32,964 nt of DNA from Gammaproteobacteria bacterium (lineage in GTDB: Bacteria; Pseudomonadota; Gammaproteobacteria; Pseudomonadales; Azotimanducaceae), in assembly GCA_009843635.1 (NCBI GenBank), contig VYDB01000011.1, positions 1 through 32,964 on the forward strand, read 5' to 3'. Position 1 is the first letter of the stretch. Each line of letters opens with the position of its first letter. Shown in pieces: positions 7,365 to 15,615 of this stretch. A model generated the notes under the pieces. The model did not search any database. It had not been told where the DNA came from and saw nothing but the letters and a program-made list of their open reading frames with translations. The translations under genes were made by a program, and so were the position numbers.

Positions 7365-7384
7365 TACTGTATAAATTAACAGAT
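7365..7384. promoter_or_regulatory. LexA-like SOS box upstream of the R-M gene
   Basis: TACTGTATAAATTAACAGAT carries the invariant CTGT-N8-ACAG of the E. coli-type LexA box with an AT-rich spacer, and matches 15 of 20 positions of the palindromic consensus. It overlaps the expected -35 for the TATAAT at 7342-7347, a repressing position. Confidence 0.5.
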
Positions 7385-7432
7385 GTGCTGTCAACCGTCT
7401 TTTCATCGATACCGCGCTTCCAGTCCTCCCGC

Positions 7433-8434
7433 TCACTGCAAACGCCGTTCCACCAGCGATTGCGCTGCCTCAATGGCGGCGGCGAGACCGCGGCTGTCGG
7501 CTCTGCCAAGGCCCGCGATATCGAAAGCGGTGCCGTGGTCCACCGAAGTGCGGACGAAGGGAATGCCCAAGGTGGCGGTGGTGCTTTGGTGAAAGTCGTG
7601 GACTTTCACAGCGATATGGCCTTGGTCGTGGTAGAGGGCCAGCACCACGTCGAACTCGCCGCCGATGGCCCGGTTGAACACCGAATCCGCCGGGATGGGG
7701 CCGGTGACGTCCAGGCCTTGCCGCCGAGCGTCGGCGACGGCGGGCGCGAGCTCGTCGATTTCCTCCCGGCCCAGCAGCCCCCCTTCCCCGCCGTGGGGGT
7801 TGAGCGCCGCCACCGCGATGCGCGGTCGGTGCAGGCCCCACCGCTCAAGCGACTCGTGGATCAGGCCGAGTTTCTCGCCCACGTTGGCGCGGGTGGCGTA
7901 GCGGGCGGCTTCGATCAAGGGCTTGTGGGTGGAAAGATGCACGACCTTGAGGCCCGGTGTCATCAACATCGTTGCGGTGGAGGCCGAGCCCGTCAGCCGC
8001 GCCAAGATTTCCTGGTGGCCGATGTCGTCAACATAGCCGGCTGCGTGAATCGCCTCCTTGTTGATGGGGCAGGTCACCATCGCCGCCAAGCGCCCGTCGA
8101 GGCAGAGCGCCGCCGCCGCCTCCACCGCCTGCACGGCATGGCGCCCGCAGGCGACCTGAACCTGGCCGTGCCGAAAGTCTGCAGGCCGGGGCACCCCAAC
8201 GTCGAAGATTCCGACAATGCCGGCGCTAGCGGGCAGGTCGTCGATCGAATCGAACTCCGGGAGTGGCGCCGGCGGCAGATTCGCCGCCGCAGCGCCCTCG
8301 GTCAAGGCCCAGCCGCTGCCGATCAGCAGCAGCCGAATCCCGGCACAATCCGCCACCTGCAAGTGCTTGGCCAGCACCTCCGGGCCGATGCCCGCCGGGT
8401 CGCCCATGGTGATGCCGACCAGCGGAAGGGGCAT
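7433..8434 (-). CDS. pdxA: PdxA-family 4-phosphate dehydrogenase
   Basis: A 333-residue protein starting MPLPLVGITMGDPAGIGPE. PdxA oxidises 4-phosphohydroxy-L-threonine in the DXP-dependent pyridoxal phosphate pathway. Family residues seen: GDPAGIGPE (11-19), CPINKEAI (122-129), metal histidines at H170 (LSTH), H214 (NPHGGEGG) and H269 (YHDQGH), and DHGTAFDIAG (299-308). The GHIAVK and TAFDIAG wording is closer to PdxA2 (D-threonate/D-erythronate 4-phosphate dehydrogenase) than to E. coli PdxA, so a catabolic role is possible. The open frame runs further upstream into ribBA, but the ATG at 8434, five bases after the ribBA stop, fits the family N-terminus. Confidence 0.85.
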   Translation of the reverse strand: MPLPLVGITMGDPAGIGPEVLAKHLQVADCAGIRLLLIGSGWALTEGAAAANLPPAPLPEFDSIDDLPASAGIVGIFDVGVPRPADFRHGQVQVACGRHAVQAVEAAAALCLDGRLAAMVTCPINKEAIHAAGYVDDIGHQEILARLTGSASTATMLMTPGLKVVHLSTHKPLIEAARYATRANVGEKLGLIHESLERWGLHRPRIAVAALNPHGGEGGLLGREEIDELAPAVADARRQGLDVTGPIPADSVFNRAIGGEFDVVLALYHDQGHIAVKVHDFHQSTTATLGIPFVRTSVDHGTAFDIAGLGRADSRGLAAAIEAAQSLVERRLQ

Positions 8435-8439
8435 GGGTG

Positions 8440-9528
8440 TTAGAGAAGCTCCGTCGCGTCGAGAGTCAGCCCGAAGCCGCGCATGCCGACGAAGCCCACT
8501 TCGCGGCCCGCGATGAGGCGAATGTGGGTGAGGCCCAGATCGCGCAAAATCTGCGCGCCGACGCCGATCTCCAGCCATTGGGCCTTGCGCTCCTGCTCCC
8601 GGGACTGGTCCTCCAACCGCTCTAGGGGCACACCCACAAAGCCGGTGCGAAGGTAGATCAAAACACCCTGCCCCAAGGCCTTGATGCGGTCCAAGGACGC
8701 ATCCAGGAGACTCAGGTCATGATCGGTCTGCGGACCGAGCACGTCATCGATCAGTTTTTCACGATGCATGCGCACGGGCACCGACGCATCGCCGCGCACG
8801 TCGCCGAACACCAGCGCCAGATGCTCCGCATCCTCGAACTTGGTTTTGTAAGCGAGCGCCCGGGCCGGGCCGATGCGCGTCTTGACCTGGAACTCCCGGG
8901 TGCGCTCCACCAGCCGCTCCCGGGTCTGCCTATAGGCGATGAGGTCGGCGATGGTGATGATCTTCAACTGGTGGCGGCCAGCGAACTCGAGCAATTGCGG
9001 CAGCCGCTGCACCGTGCCGTCGTCATTGACCAGTTCCGCCAGCAGGCCCACCGGCGGCAAACCGGCCAGTTCCGCTAGGTCAACGCCGGCCTCGGTGTGC
9101 CCCGAACGCACCAGCACGCCGCCGCGGCGGGCCACCAGCGGGAAGATGTGGCCGGGACGCACGAAATCCTCGCCCGCCACGTTGCTGCTGGTGAGCGCCT
9201 GCACCGTAGCCGCCCGTTCTTCGGCCGAAATGCCGGTGGTCAGGCCCTGCTTGTAGTCGATGGAGACGGTGAACGCGGTGCTCATGGGCGCATCGTTGAG
9301 CGCCACCATGGGATCGAGGCGCAAACGGTTCGCTAAGCTCTGGCGAATGGGCGCGCAAAGGATGCCGCTGGTGTGGCGGATCATAAAGGCCACCTGCTCG
9401 GGGGTCGCCTTGCTTGCGGCCATGATGAGGTCGCCTTCGTTCTCACGGTCGTCATCATCAACCACGACCACCATCTCGCCCGCCGCGATGGCCTGGAGCG
9501 CGTCTTCAACGGAATCGAATTGGGACAT
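8440..9528 (-). CDS. ribBA: RibBA-like: DHBP synthase with degenerate GTP cyclohydrolase II domain
   Basis: A 362-residue protein. Residues 1-200 are 3,4-dihydroxy-2-butanone 4-phosphate synthase (RibB): DDDDRENEGDLIMAA (24-38) holds the acidic metal site, and RPGHIFPL and RSGHTEAGVDL (141-151) complete it. It makes the four-carbon riboflavin precursor from ribulose 5-phosphate. Residues ~208-362 keep the GTP cyclohydrolase II fold, but the zinc motif CxxCxSGDxxxxxxC is missing: where cysteines are expected the protein reads MHREKLIDDVLG, with no cysteine nearby. The second half is therefore probably catalytically dead, as known in several gammaproteobacteria. It is followed by pdxA five bases on. 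No FMN riboswitch is visible in the 35 bases upstream. Confidence 0.9.
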   Translation of the reverse strand: MSQFDSVEDALQAIAAGEMVVVVDDDDRENEGDLIMAASKATPEQVAFMIRHTSGILCAPIRQSLANRLRLDPMVALNDAPMSTAFTVSIDYKQGLTTGISAEERAATVQALTSSNVAGEDFVRPGHIFPLVARRGGVLVRSGHTEAGVDLAELAGLPPVGLLAELVNDDGTVQRLPQLLEFAGRHQLKIITIADLIAYRQTRERLVERTREFQVKTRIGPARALAYKTKFEDAEHLALVFGDVRGDASVPVRMHREKLIDDVLGPQTDHDLSLLDASLDRIKALGQGVLIYLRTGFVGVPLERLEDQSREQERKAQWLEIGVGAQILRDLGLTHIRLIAGREVGFVGMRGFGLTLDATELL

Positions 9529-9563
9529 GAGCCTAGTTTACCGCAACCCCCGATGCAGCGGCT

Positions 9564-10229
9564 TCAGTGGATCGGATCGAGCGGCTGATTGAACTCCACG
9601 AGGAAACCGTCCACATCGTAGAACCGCGTGACGTTGACCCGGATGATGCTGCTGCCGTCGTACGACGGGTACTCCGTATAGGTGGGACCGCCGATGACTT
9701 CAACGCCCTCCACCGCTTCGATCTTGGGCCAGCGCTCTTCAAGTTGCGTGGTGTTGAACAGCAGCACCGAGTTTCCCGGCGTGAATCCTTCCTTGCGCAC
9801 CGGCTTGGCATGTACGGGGTGCTCCGGGTTGTTGTATTCGTAGTCAACCAGCCCGAGGACGCCGATGAAATCGTTGTTGGCTTTCAGGAACACCAGCCGA
9901 ATCTCCTGCTGACGGTCCTCCGTCCGGTGTGGGCGGCGGATGATGTTGTCGTAGATGACCTCCATGCCGATCGCATCCCGGTACAGGAGCAGTGATTTCT
10001 CGATATCCCTTACAATCAGGGTCTGGCGTCTGAGCGTGAGCGGGTCGGGGGCCTCGTCCAGCCCGAGGGGCTGGATGGCAGGCGTATCCGCTGTTGCAGC
10101 CGTTGATGAACTGCTCTCATCGCCCTCGGCGCCCGGCGGCGTGCAGCCGGCCAGCGCTGCGAGCAGAACCGGCAGCAGCAAAGCCGAACGCCATGTCCGA
10201 AGCCTAGCGTGAAGAGGTTTCATGGTCAT
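9564..10229 (-). CDS. VOC (glyoxalase-fold) domain lipoprotein
   Basis: About 221 residues. The N-terminus is a signal peptide with a lipobox LAALAGC, so the mature protein should be a lipid-anchored periplasmic or outer-membrane protein. A low-complexity linker rich in Ser, Thr and Ala follows. From LRRQTLIVRDIEKSLLLYRDAIGM on, it is a vicinal-oxygen-chelate domain ending FYDVDGFLVEFNQP, with the usual glutamate before the last strand. VOC proteins are usually cytoplasmic, so a lipoprotein form is unusual. Three in-frame ATGs occur (10235, 10229, 10223). 10229 is preferred because AGGAG lies eight bases before it. Function unknown; ring-cleaving dioxygenase or glyoxalase-like chemistry are both possible. 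Confidence 0.75.
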   Translation of the reverse strand: MTMKPLHARLRTWRSALLLPVLLAALAGCTPPGAEGDESSSSTAATADTPAIQPLGLDEAPDPLTLRRQTLIVRDIEKSLLLYRDAIGMEVIYDNIIRRPHRTEDRQQEIRLVFLKANNDFIGVLGLVDYEYNNPEHPVHAKPVRKEGFTPGNSVLLFNTTQLEERWPKIEAVEGVEVIGGPTYTEYPSYDGSSIIRVNVTRFYDVDGFLVEFNQPLDPIH

Positions 10230-10343
10230 GCTCATTGCTCCTGCCAGTCCTTGTGCCAATCGCGCTCGAAGCGCACCCGGCTGCCTGTGTGGAAGGCTCT
10301 ATTGCCTACCTGCCGCAACCTACTCGATCGGAACTTGAATGTC

Positions 10344-11396
10344 ATGGCGAAATCGAACGACTGGGGCGGGCCGAACCGGCAATGGGTGATCGCGGAACAT
10401 CCGGTCACCACCCTTGAGGCGAGGCATTTCGAGTACCGGGAAGCCCCGGTTGCTGAACCCGGCCCGGGCGAAGTGCTGCTGAAAACGCACCTGCTGAACA
10501 TCGCACCGGTCATGCGCATGTACATGATGCAAGGGGGCGCTGCCGGGGAAGCGCCGCTTGAGATTGGCGAGGTGATCCACGGCCGGGGCGTCGCCGAGGT
10601 GATCGCCTCCAATCACGCTGGTTTCGCACCCGGCGAATTCGTGCAGGGGCAACTTGGCTGGCAGACTTGGAAGGTCAGCCGCATGACCGATGCGGAGAAG
10701 TTTCGCCGCCTGAAGCCGCACGGCCTGCCCATACACCACGCACTGACGGTATTCGGCATGACTGGATTCTCCGCCTACTGTGGCTTTTTCGGCCGCGGGC
10801 AACCCCGGCCGAGTGATGCGGTGCTGGTTTCCGGGGCGGCCGGCGGTGTGGGCTCCCTAGTGGTGCAGATGGCTCGCCTGCACGGCTGCGCACCCCTGGT
10901 CGGCATCGCCGGGGGGCCGGAGAAATGCAGCCTGATCGAGAAACTCGGCTGCGATGTGGCCATCGACTACAAGGCGGACGACGTGGCTGCGGCGATCCGG
11001 GAGTCGTTTCCTGCCGGCGTCGATCTCTACTTCGACAACGTCGGCGGTGAAATCCTTGAGGCCGCCCTAGGCCATCTCGCTCCGGGCGCCCGGGTCGTGC
11101 TGTGCGGTTCCATTTCGGAATACCAACGCCAGACGCCCTTCGGCCCCAGAAACTACACGAACCTGCGCCGAGCCAACGCCGACATGCGCGGCTTCTTCGT
11201 TTACAACCACAGCGCCGAATTCGATGCGGCGGAAGCGGCCATGGCCGCTTGGCTGACCGAAGGCAAACTGAAGGCGCCAGTTGATGTCGTCAGCGGTTTC
11301 GAGGCGATGCCGCGCGCACTGATGGACATGTTCGAGTCAACGGGCGGCGGCAAGCGGATCGTTCAAGTGGTCGAGGGAGACATCGCTTGCTATTGA
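10344..11396 (+). CDS. NADP-dependent oxidoreductase, MDR family (zinc-free)
   Basis: A 350-residue protein of the medium-chain reductase superfamily, leukotriene B4 dehydrogenase / alkenal reductase type. N-terminal region: NRQWVIAEHP and PGPGEVLLKTHLLNIAPVMRMYM. The Rossmann motif is VSGAAGGVGSLVVQMA, followed by GIAGGPEKCSLIEKLGCDVAIDYK and VDLYFDNVGGEILEAAL, all typical of the family. The zinc ligands of classical alcohol dehydrogenases are absent. These enzymes reduce the C=C bond of enones. The open frame continues upstream to 10209, but MAKSNDWGGPNRQW at 10344 matches the family start and avoids overlap with the divergent lipoprotein gene. Confidence 0.85.
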   Translation: MAKSNDWGGPNRQWVIAEHPVTTLEARHFEYREAPVAEPGPGEVLLKTHLLNIAPVMRMYMMQGGAAGEAPLEIGEVIHGRGVAEVIASNHAGFAPGEFVQGQLGWQTWKVSRMTDAEKFRRLKPHGLPIHHALTVFGMTGFSAYCGFFGRGQPRPSDAVLVSGAAGGVGSLVVQMARLHGCAPLVGIAGGPEKCSLIEKLGCDVAIDYKADDVAAAIRESFPAGVDLYFDNVGGEILEAALGHLAPGARVVLCGSISEYQRQTPFGPRNYTNLRRANADMRGFFVYNHSAEFDAAEAAMAAWLTEGKLKAPVDVVSGFEAMPRALMDMFESTGGGKRIVQVVEGDIACY

Positions 11397-11843
11397 TCGC
11401 GGAACCTTGGATTGGCTCAGGAGGAACGGACCGGGGTCAGTTGGCGGATGCCACTGCACAACATTCATTATTGTCAATATGATTTATATTTTGTACATAT
11501 ACAATTTAGATCGGGACATTCATGCTTTCAAGGGTGCAGGGCCAGCACTCAATCAGAACGCTTAGCCGGTCAAACCGATATCGCCTGAATCTCGCATTGT
11601 TGCTTACGAGCAACGACTGGAGGATCAGTTCCGACACGACTGGGAAACCATAAGAACTATAGATCGGTCCAGTGAACGCGCTTTCGAGATTGCGATTGGA
11701 AATCAACGTGCCACCATCAAAGAATGGGTCAGTTCAACTGCGACTCGATCATGAATCAGTAAGTGAGCGCGGAAAGTCGACAGATCACCCCTTTTTTTAC
11801 CTCTGCTCTGAGACTACTGCGAGACTGAGCTAAACCGCCATAG
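11397..11843. other. AT-rich intergenic region, no convincing gene
   Basis: A 447-base gap between the convergent MDR reductase and Lrp genes. Bases 11463-11512 are strongly AT-rich and contain the palindrome TTGTA-CATA-TACAA (11491-11504). A 66-codon frame exists on the minus strand at 11506-11706, but its product resembles nothing I recognise and it lacks a good ribosome site. A T-run occurs near 11791-11797. Confidence 0.5.
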
Positions 11844-12782
11844 CTACTTTCTTCTAGGGAGTTCTTTAACACTGTCAAAGTAAGCGTAGTGGTATTGATG
11901 TTTCGCAGCCGAAACCACTAGTTGAACTTGCATTGAATGGATCCCACCAATAGCGGGTATCGTGTTGTCGCACAAATCGCCTAGTTCCTGTGTGCTGGAC
12001 GCGTTCAAATGAGCCAAAATGTTTGTACCACCTGTCACCTCAGCCAATAAAGCGACTGAATCCAGCTTCTTGAGTTCTCTGATCACCTTATCAGTTTGGC
12101 GCGTGAGAGTCGTAATGCGAGCGGTCGCATTAACCGTCAACCGCAACGCCGCAGGATTGCAAACCACTTCAAACTGCATAACACCCGACTGCGCCAACTT
12201 ATTGATCCGCTGTCGCACTGTGCCTTCCGAGACATCGAGCTTACGCGCAACCTCACGATTACTCTGTCGCCCATCCTGAGAGAGCGGCAGAAAGATGGAT
12301 TCTTCTTCTTTGTCTACCATGGAGTTAGGCGCGTTGAGATCTCCCAATGCAGAAACATACTTGTGCATGTGTATACACGTACAAAAGTCTACCGTGTCCA
12401 CCCCCTTGATCTGGCCGATGCGATCAACTAGATCATGCGCGCTCTTGATTGATTTCGCGCGCGATATGACAAATACGTCAGGATTCCCTACGCCCTGAGA
12501 CACACTGCAAACTTCTTTGTGATTTGCTATGTCCTTACAGACCTCTTGAACCTTCCGTCTTGAGGTATTCACAAACAAAAAGCACAGGAATTCATAACCA
12601 TCTGAAAACAGGTGCTTCTGCGCGACGACTTTCATGATCCCACGCTCAGCCATTCCACGAATGCGTTGTGCGACCGTGCTTTCAGCAATGTCCAATTGCC
12701 TTGCGATCCGTTTATTCGTGATACGAGGACTGGCCCGCAACTCCTGGATGATTTGAAGGTCTGTTTTGTCAGGGTATTCCAT
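11844..12782 (-). CDS. Tandem (double) Lrp/AsnC-family transcriptional regulator
   Basis: A 312-residue protein made of two complete Lrp/AsnC halves. First winged-helix: DLQIIQELRASPRITNKRIA..LDIAESTVAQRI (8-41), then a ligand-binding alpha/beta (RAM) domain to ~148. Second helix-turn-helix: SIFLPLSQDGRQSNREVA..LDVSEGTVRQRI (162-193), then a second RAM domain to ~295. Normal Lrp proteins are ~150 residues and pair as dimers; here one chain could mimic a dimer. The ATG at 12782 is chosen over an upstream extension because it sits directly before the first domain. It lies downstream of the reductase-P450-CMD genes on the same strand and may control this region. Ligand unknown. Confidence 0.85.
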   Translation of the reverse strand: MEYPDKTDLQIIQELRASPRITNKRIARQLDIAESTVAQRIRGMAERGIMKVVAQKHLFSDGYEFLCFLFVNTSRRKVQEVCKDIANHKEVCSVSQGVGNPDVFVISRAKSIKSAHDLVDRIGQIKGVDTVDFCTCIHMHKYVSALGDLNAPNSMVDKEEESIFLPLSQDGRQSNREVARKLDVSEGTVRQRINKLAQSGVMQFEVVCNPAALRLTVNATARITTLTRQTDKVIRELKKLDSVALLAEVTGGTNILAHLNASSTQELGDLCDNTIPAIGGIHSMQVQLVVSAAKHQYHYAYFDSVKELPRRK

Positions 12783-12858
12783 GGGGGTATTTTCTTTATC
12801 TGGCGCGCGCAAGTCTAGCACCCGGCTCAGGCGCGTGATCTCGTCGGGGAGCCGTGTT

Positions 12859-13224
12859 CTAGTCTTCGGGCCAGACTTCACCCAGTACCCGGAAGGCGCT
12901 GGCGGCACAGGGCCAGCCGGCATAGTGGGCGGTGTGGGTGATCATGGCTTCCACTTTGGCCCGTGAAACACCCAGGTTTTTCGCGCCCACAAAGTGAAGC
13001 CGCTGCTCCGCCTCGCGGTTCAGCGCTACCAGAACCGTGCAGGTGAGCAATGATCGCTCTTCCAGAGCCAGAGTGTCGTCCTGCCACACGGTGCCGAAGA
13101 GATGCTCCACGGTGTATTCCGAAAACTGGTTTGGCGGTCTGGACGACCCGCCACCGGTGACCCCTTCGAACAGGCGACGGGCCAGGGCAAGCCCTTTTTC
13201 AGATTTGGTGGGTTCATTCGCCAC
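12859..13224 (-). CDS. Carboxymuconolactone decarboxylase (CMD/AhpD-like) family protein
   Basis: A 121-residue protein in the range of single-domain CMD proteins. Family features are EYTVEHLFGTVWQDDTLALEERSLLTCTVLVALNRE, then GVSRAKVEAMITHTAHYAGWPCAASAF, where the H...HYAGWP stretch is the conserved active-site helix. A GTG start at 13222-13224 is preferred, since AGGAG lies seven bases upstream; the open frame continues to a TTG inside the P450 3' end. Spacing to the P450 stop is 29 bases, so they share an operon. CMD-like proteins are common beside catabolic oxygenases as lactone decarboxylases or thiol peroxidase-like accessories. The exact reaction is unknown. Confidence 0.8.
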   Translation of the reverse strand: MANEPTKSEKGLALARRLFEGVTGGGSSRPPNQFSEYTVEHLFGTVWQDDTLALEERSLLTCTVLVALNREAEQRLHFVGAKNLGVSRAKVEAMITHTAHYAGWPCAASAFRVLGEVWPED

Positions 13225-13253
13225 TGATTCTCTCCTGTTGAAGCTCGGCCAAT

Positions 13254-14474
13254 TCAGGCCGCGCAAATCTCCAGCTTGGTCAAACCAAGCAGGCGGTTAT
13301 TGGGCATCCAGGCGTGATCGCCGACGATCTCGAACTGCTGAAATCGCTCGGTCAACACATCCAGCACGACCTGGATTTCCATACGGGCCAGGCTGGCGCC
13401 CAGGCAGAAGTGCACACCGGCACCGAAGCCGAGATGCTTGTTTGGCCACCGCCCGACATCAAACGCAAAAGGGTTTGTAAATGCACGCCCATCCCGGTTG
13501 GCCGACATCTCCCAGTGCGTGACCTTGTCTCCGCGGCGGATCTTACGGCCGCCCAGTTCTGTGTCCTCTACCGCGGTGCGTCGTTTGTAGATGGAAGGGG
13601 TCGTCCAGCGCACGATCTCCTCAATCGCCGACCTAGTGAGTTCAGCATCGTTCTTCAGCCGCTCAAACTGCTCGGGAAGTTCGGCAAAAGCCTTGACTGC
13701 GCCGCCCAGGGCGCTGCGGGTGGTTTCAGCACCTGCCGGGAACAGAAGTGAAAAGAACCCCAGCAATTCCTGATCGGTTAACTGAGAGCCGTCCTCCTCA
13801 AATCTGGCGGCGATGAGCGTTGATAGGATGTCGTCGGCCGGTGCCCGGCGTTTTTTCTCGATGAGGTCGGCGCCATATCGGCGTAACTTGGCGCGCGATT
13901 CGGGGTCCATGACATCGCCTTTATCGCTGGCCAACCCCTGGTCGACCCAGTCCACCAGCTCCGCCCGCTCGTCTAAGGGTACACCCAGCAGAGAGCAGAT
14001 CATCTGCAATGGCAACTCCCGCGCCACGTGGCGCACAAAGTCGAAGTGTTGCAGATCCGGCACCTGATCGAACAGGCGATGCGCCCGCTCTTCCATTTCC
14101 GCCTGCAGGTTCTTGATGGCTTTGGGTGTAAATCCCTGGCTGATGAGGCCGCGCAACCGGCGATGCTTCGGGTCATCGGTAAAATTGAGCACAATATTGA
14201 CGATATCTTCATGGTCCTCCAGAGCGGTCCCCCCGCCCTTCCGTCCACCGGCAGCGCCAGACGAGAACAGTTGGGGATTGCGAATCACGTAAGCCACATC
14301 TTCGTAGCGGCTGACGACCCAGAACCCTTCGCCGCCAGCCGTGTGTTCTGTGGGCTCATGCCAGTGCACGGGGTCATGCTCACGCAGCCAGCTGAAAAAC
14401 TCATGGGGAAAGCCGTTGGCGAAAGATGCGCCGCGGGAGAGATCCACGCTCGACGGTGACGACGGAGTAGTCAT
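13254..14474 (-). CDS. Cytochrome P450 monooxygenase
   Basis: A 406-residue soluble bacterial P450. The I-helix oxygen-binding motif is AGAETT (247-252), the K-helix ExxR is E286-R289, and the haem loop is FGAGVHFCLG (350-359) with C357 as thiolate ligand. It hydroxylates an unactivated C-H bond using electrons from ferredoxin and reductase partners, none of which is encoded nearby. The start at 14474 is chosen because GAGGA lies eight bases before it; a second ATG nine bases upstream overlaps the preceding gene. One base separates it from the upstream reductase stop. The neighbouring dehydrogenase, BVMO and hydrolases suggest a terpenoid, alicyclic or sterol substrate (inferred). Confidence 0.92.
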   Translation of the reverse strand: MTTPSSPSSVDLSRGASFANGFPHEFFSWLREHDPVHWHEPTEHTAGGEGFWVVSRYEDVAYVIRNPQLFSSGAAGGRKGGGTALEDHEDIVNIVLNFTDDPKHRRLRGLISQGFTPKAIKNLQAEMEERAHRLFDQVPDLQHFDFVRHVARELPLQMICSLLGVPLDERAELVDWVDQGLASDKGDVMDPESRAKLRRYGADLIEKKRRAPADDILSTLIAARFEEDGSQLTDQELLGFFSLLFPAGAETTRSALGGAVKAFAELPEQFERLKNDAELTRSAIEEIVRWTTPSIYKRRTAVEDTELGGRKIRRGDKVTHWEMSANRDGRAFTNPFAFDVGRWPNKHLGFGAGVHFCLGASLARMEIQVVLDVLTERFQQFEIVGDHAWMPNNRLLGLTKLEICAA

Positions 14475-14475
14475 G

Positions 14476-15387
14476 CTATTCATCCTCTTTGATTAATGGG
14501 CTTAATGGCGCCACCTCAGCACCGGCCAGGTCTTCCAAGCGTCGTACCGTGGAATAGAAAGCCTGGTCTCCATAACCTGCTTCGACGGCCTGCTGAAACA
14601 TACTATGAGCCGCTTCGGTCATGGGCATCGATACCGCCAGGGCTTCAGCGGATTCCAGCGACAGCGCCAGGTCCTTGGTGGCGATCGACAGCTTGAACAC
14701 CTGTGCGTTGAAATCGCGGTTCAGCACGAAGCCTGTATTGCGCGTTATCACACCCGCCGTGCTGTGATCCAGCACGGCCTTGATCTCGTCCGACGACAGT
14801 CCGGCTTTGGCGCCAAAAACAAAGGCCTCCTGCACGAGTACGGTGGCGGAGAGAAAAACCTGATTGTTGATCAGTTTCAGCAGAGTGCCGCCGCCAACGC
14901 CTCCAGCCCGCACGATGTTGCGGCCGAAAGCCTGTAGCAGCGGTTCAATCGTTGCGAACACCTCATCGTCGTCGGTACCCACGAGAATGCTGAGCGTGCC
15001 GGCGCGCGCGCCCACGGCGCCGCCGGAAACCGGGGCATCCACGTAGTGCAGACCTGCGGCGTCGCAAGCGGATGCAACCGAGCGCACCGCGGCTACGGAG
15101 CTCGTTGACAGATCGACGATGATGGTGCCTTCTGCCGCATGCTGACGCACACCGTCGATGCCCATTACCACCGCATCGATCTCAGCCGGACCGGGTAAAG
15201 AAAGGAATACAACCCCCGCGTTACGGGCCAGATCCTGCACCGAACCCGCTGCTGATGCCCCCAGTTCCACCATCTCATCAACCGCAGCACTCATCACATC
15301 GTGAACGATCAGGTCGTGACCCGCGGTCAGCAGATTTTCTGCGACAGGCCGGCCCATGGTGCCCAGGCCAATAAATCCAATACCCAC
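14476..15387 (-). CDS. NAD(P)-dependent beta-hydroxyacid dehydrogenase (HIBADH family)
   Basis: A 303-residue protein. The Rossmann motif is GFIGLGTMG (4-12), the substrate-binding motif DAPVSGG is at 117-123, and the catalytic lysine is K171 within GGTLLKLINNQ. These mark the 3-hydroxyisobutyrate dehydrogenase family, which oxidises beta-hydroxy acids or reduces the semialdehydes. A GTG start at 15385-15387 is preferred because GAGGAG lies six bases before it; an ATG eight codons upstream has a poorer site. It is the first gene of the unit that continues into P450, CMD and Lrp, with a very AT-rich upstream region. True substrate unknown. Confidence 0.85.
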   Translation of the reverse strand: MGIGFIGLGTMGRPVAENLLTAGHDLIVHDVMSAAVDEMVELGASAAGSVQDLARNAGVVFLSLPGPAEIDAVVMGIDGVRQHAAEGTIIVDLSTSSVAAVRSVASACDAAGLHYVDAPVSGGAVGARAGTLSILVGTDDDEVFATIEPLLQAFGRNIVRAGGVGGGTLLKLINNQVFLSATVLVQEAFVFGAKAGLSSDEIKAVLDHSTAGVITRNTGFVLNRDFNAQVFKLSIATKDLALSLESAEALAVSMPMTEAAHSMFQQAVEAGYGDQAFYSTVRRLEDLAGAEVAPLSPLIKEDE

Positions 15388-15411
15388 GGTGACTCCTCGT
15401 TTACGACTCAT

Positions 15412-15615
15412 CCTGCAAAGAAGGGGAACGTTACCATTTACACAAGAGCAAATGCAATATACGTATTAATTTATGATTAACTGAACAAATAAATCGACAT
15501 GTATATTGTAAATTTTGTAATACGAATGTTGCTATGCTTTGATTTTCGCAAAATATCTTTACCTTAAGCATGGATTTAGACAAAGTACAACGAAAAAATG
15601 TCCACTCCAGATTAG
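15412..15615. promoter_or_regulatory. AT-rich upstream region of the dehydrogenase-P450 unit
   Basis: About 200 bases, strongly AT-rich at 15450-15540, containing the palindrome ATACGTAT and repeats such as TTGTAAATTTTGTAAT. It should carry the promoter for the leftward unit. I cannot fix one clean -35/-10 pair. AT-rich, weakly dyadic DNA would suit an Lrp-type regulator such as the one encoded at 11844-12782 (inferred). Confidence 0.35.

Noticed and set aside
11506-11706. A 66-codon ORF on the minus strand
   Set aside because: No ribosome site, no recognisable family, and an equally plausible open frame on the other strand.
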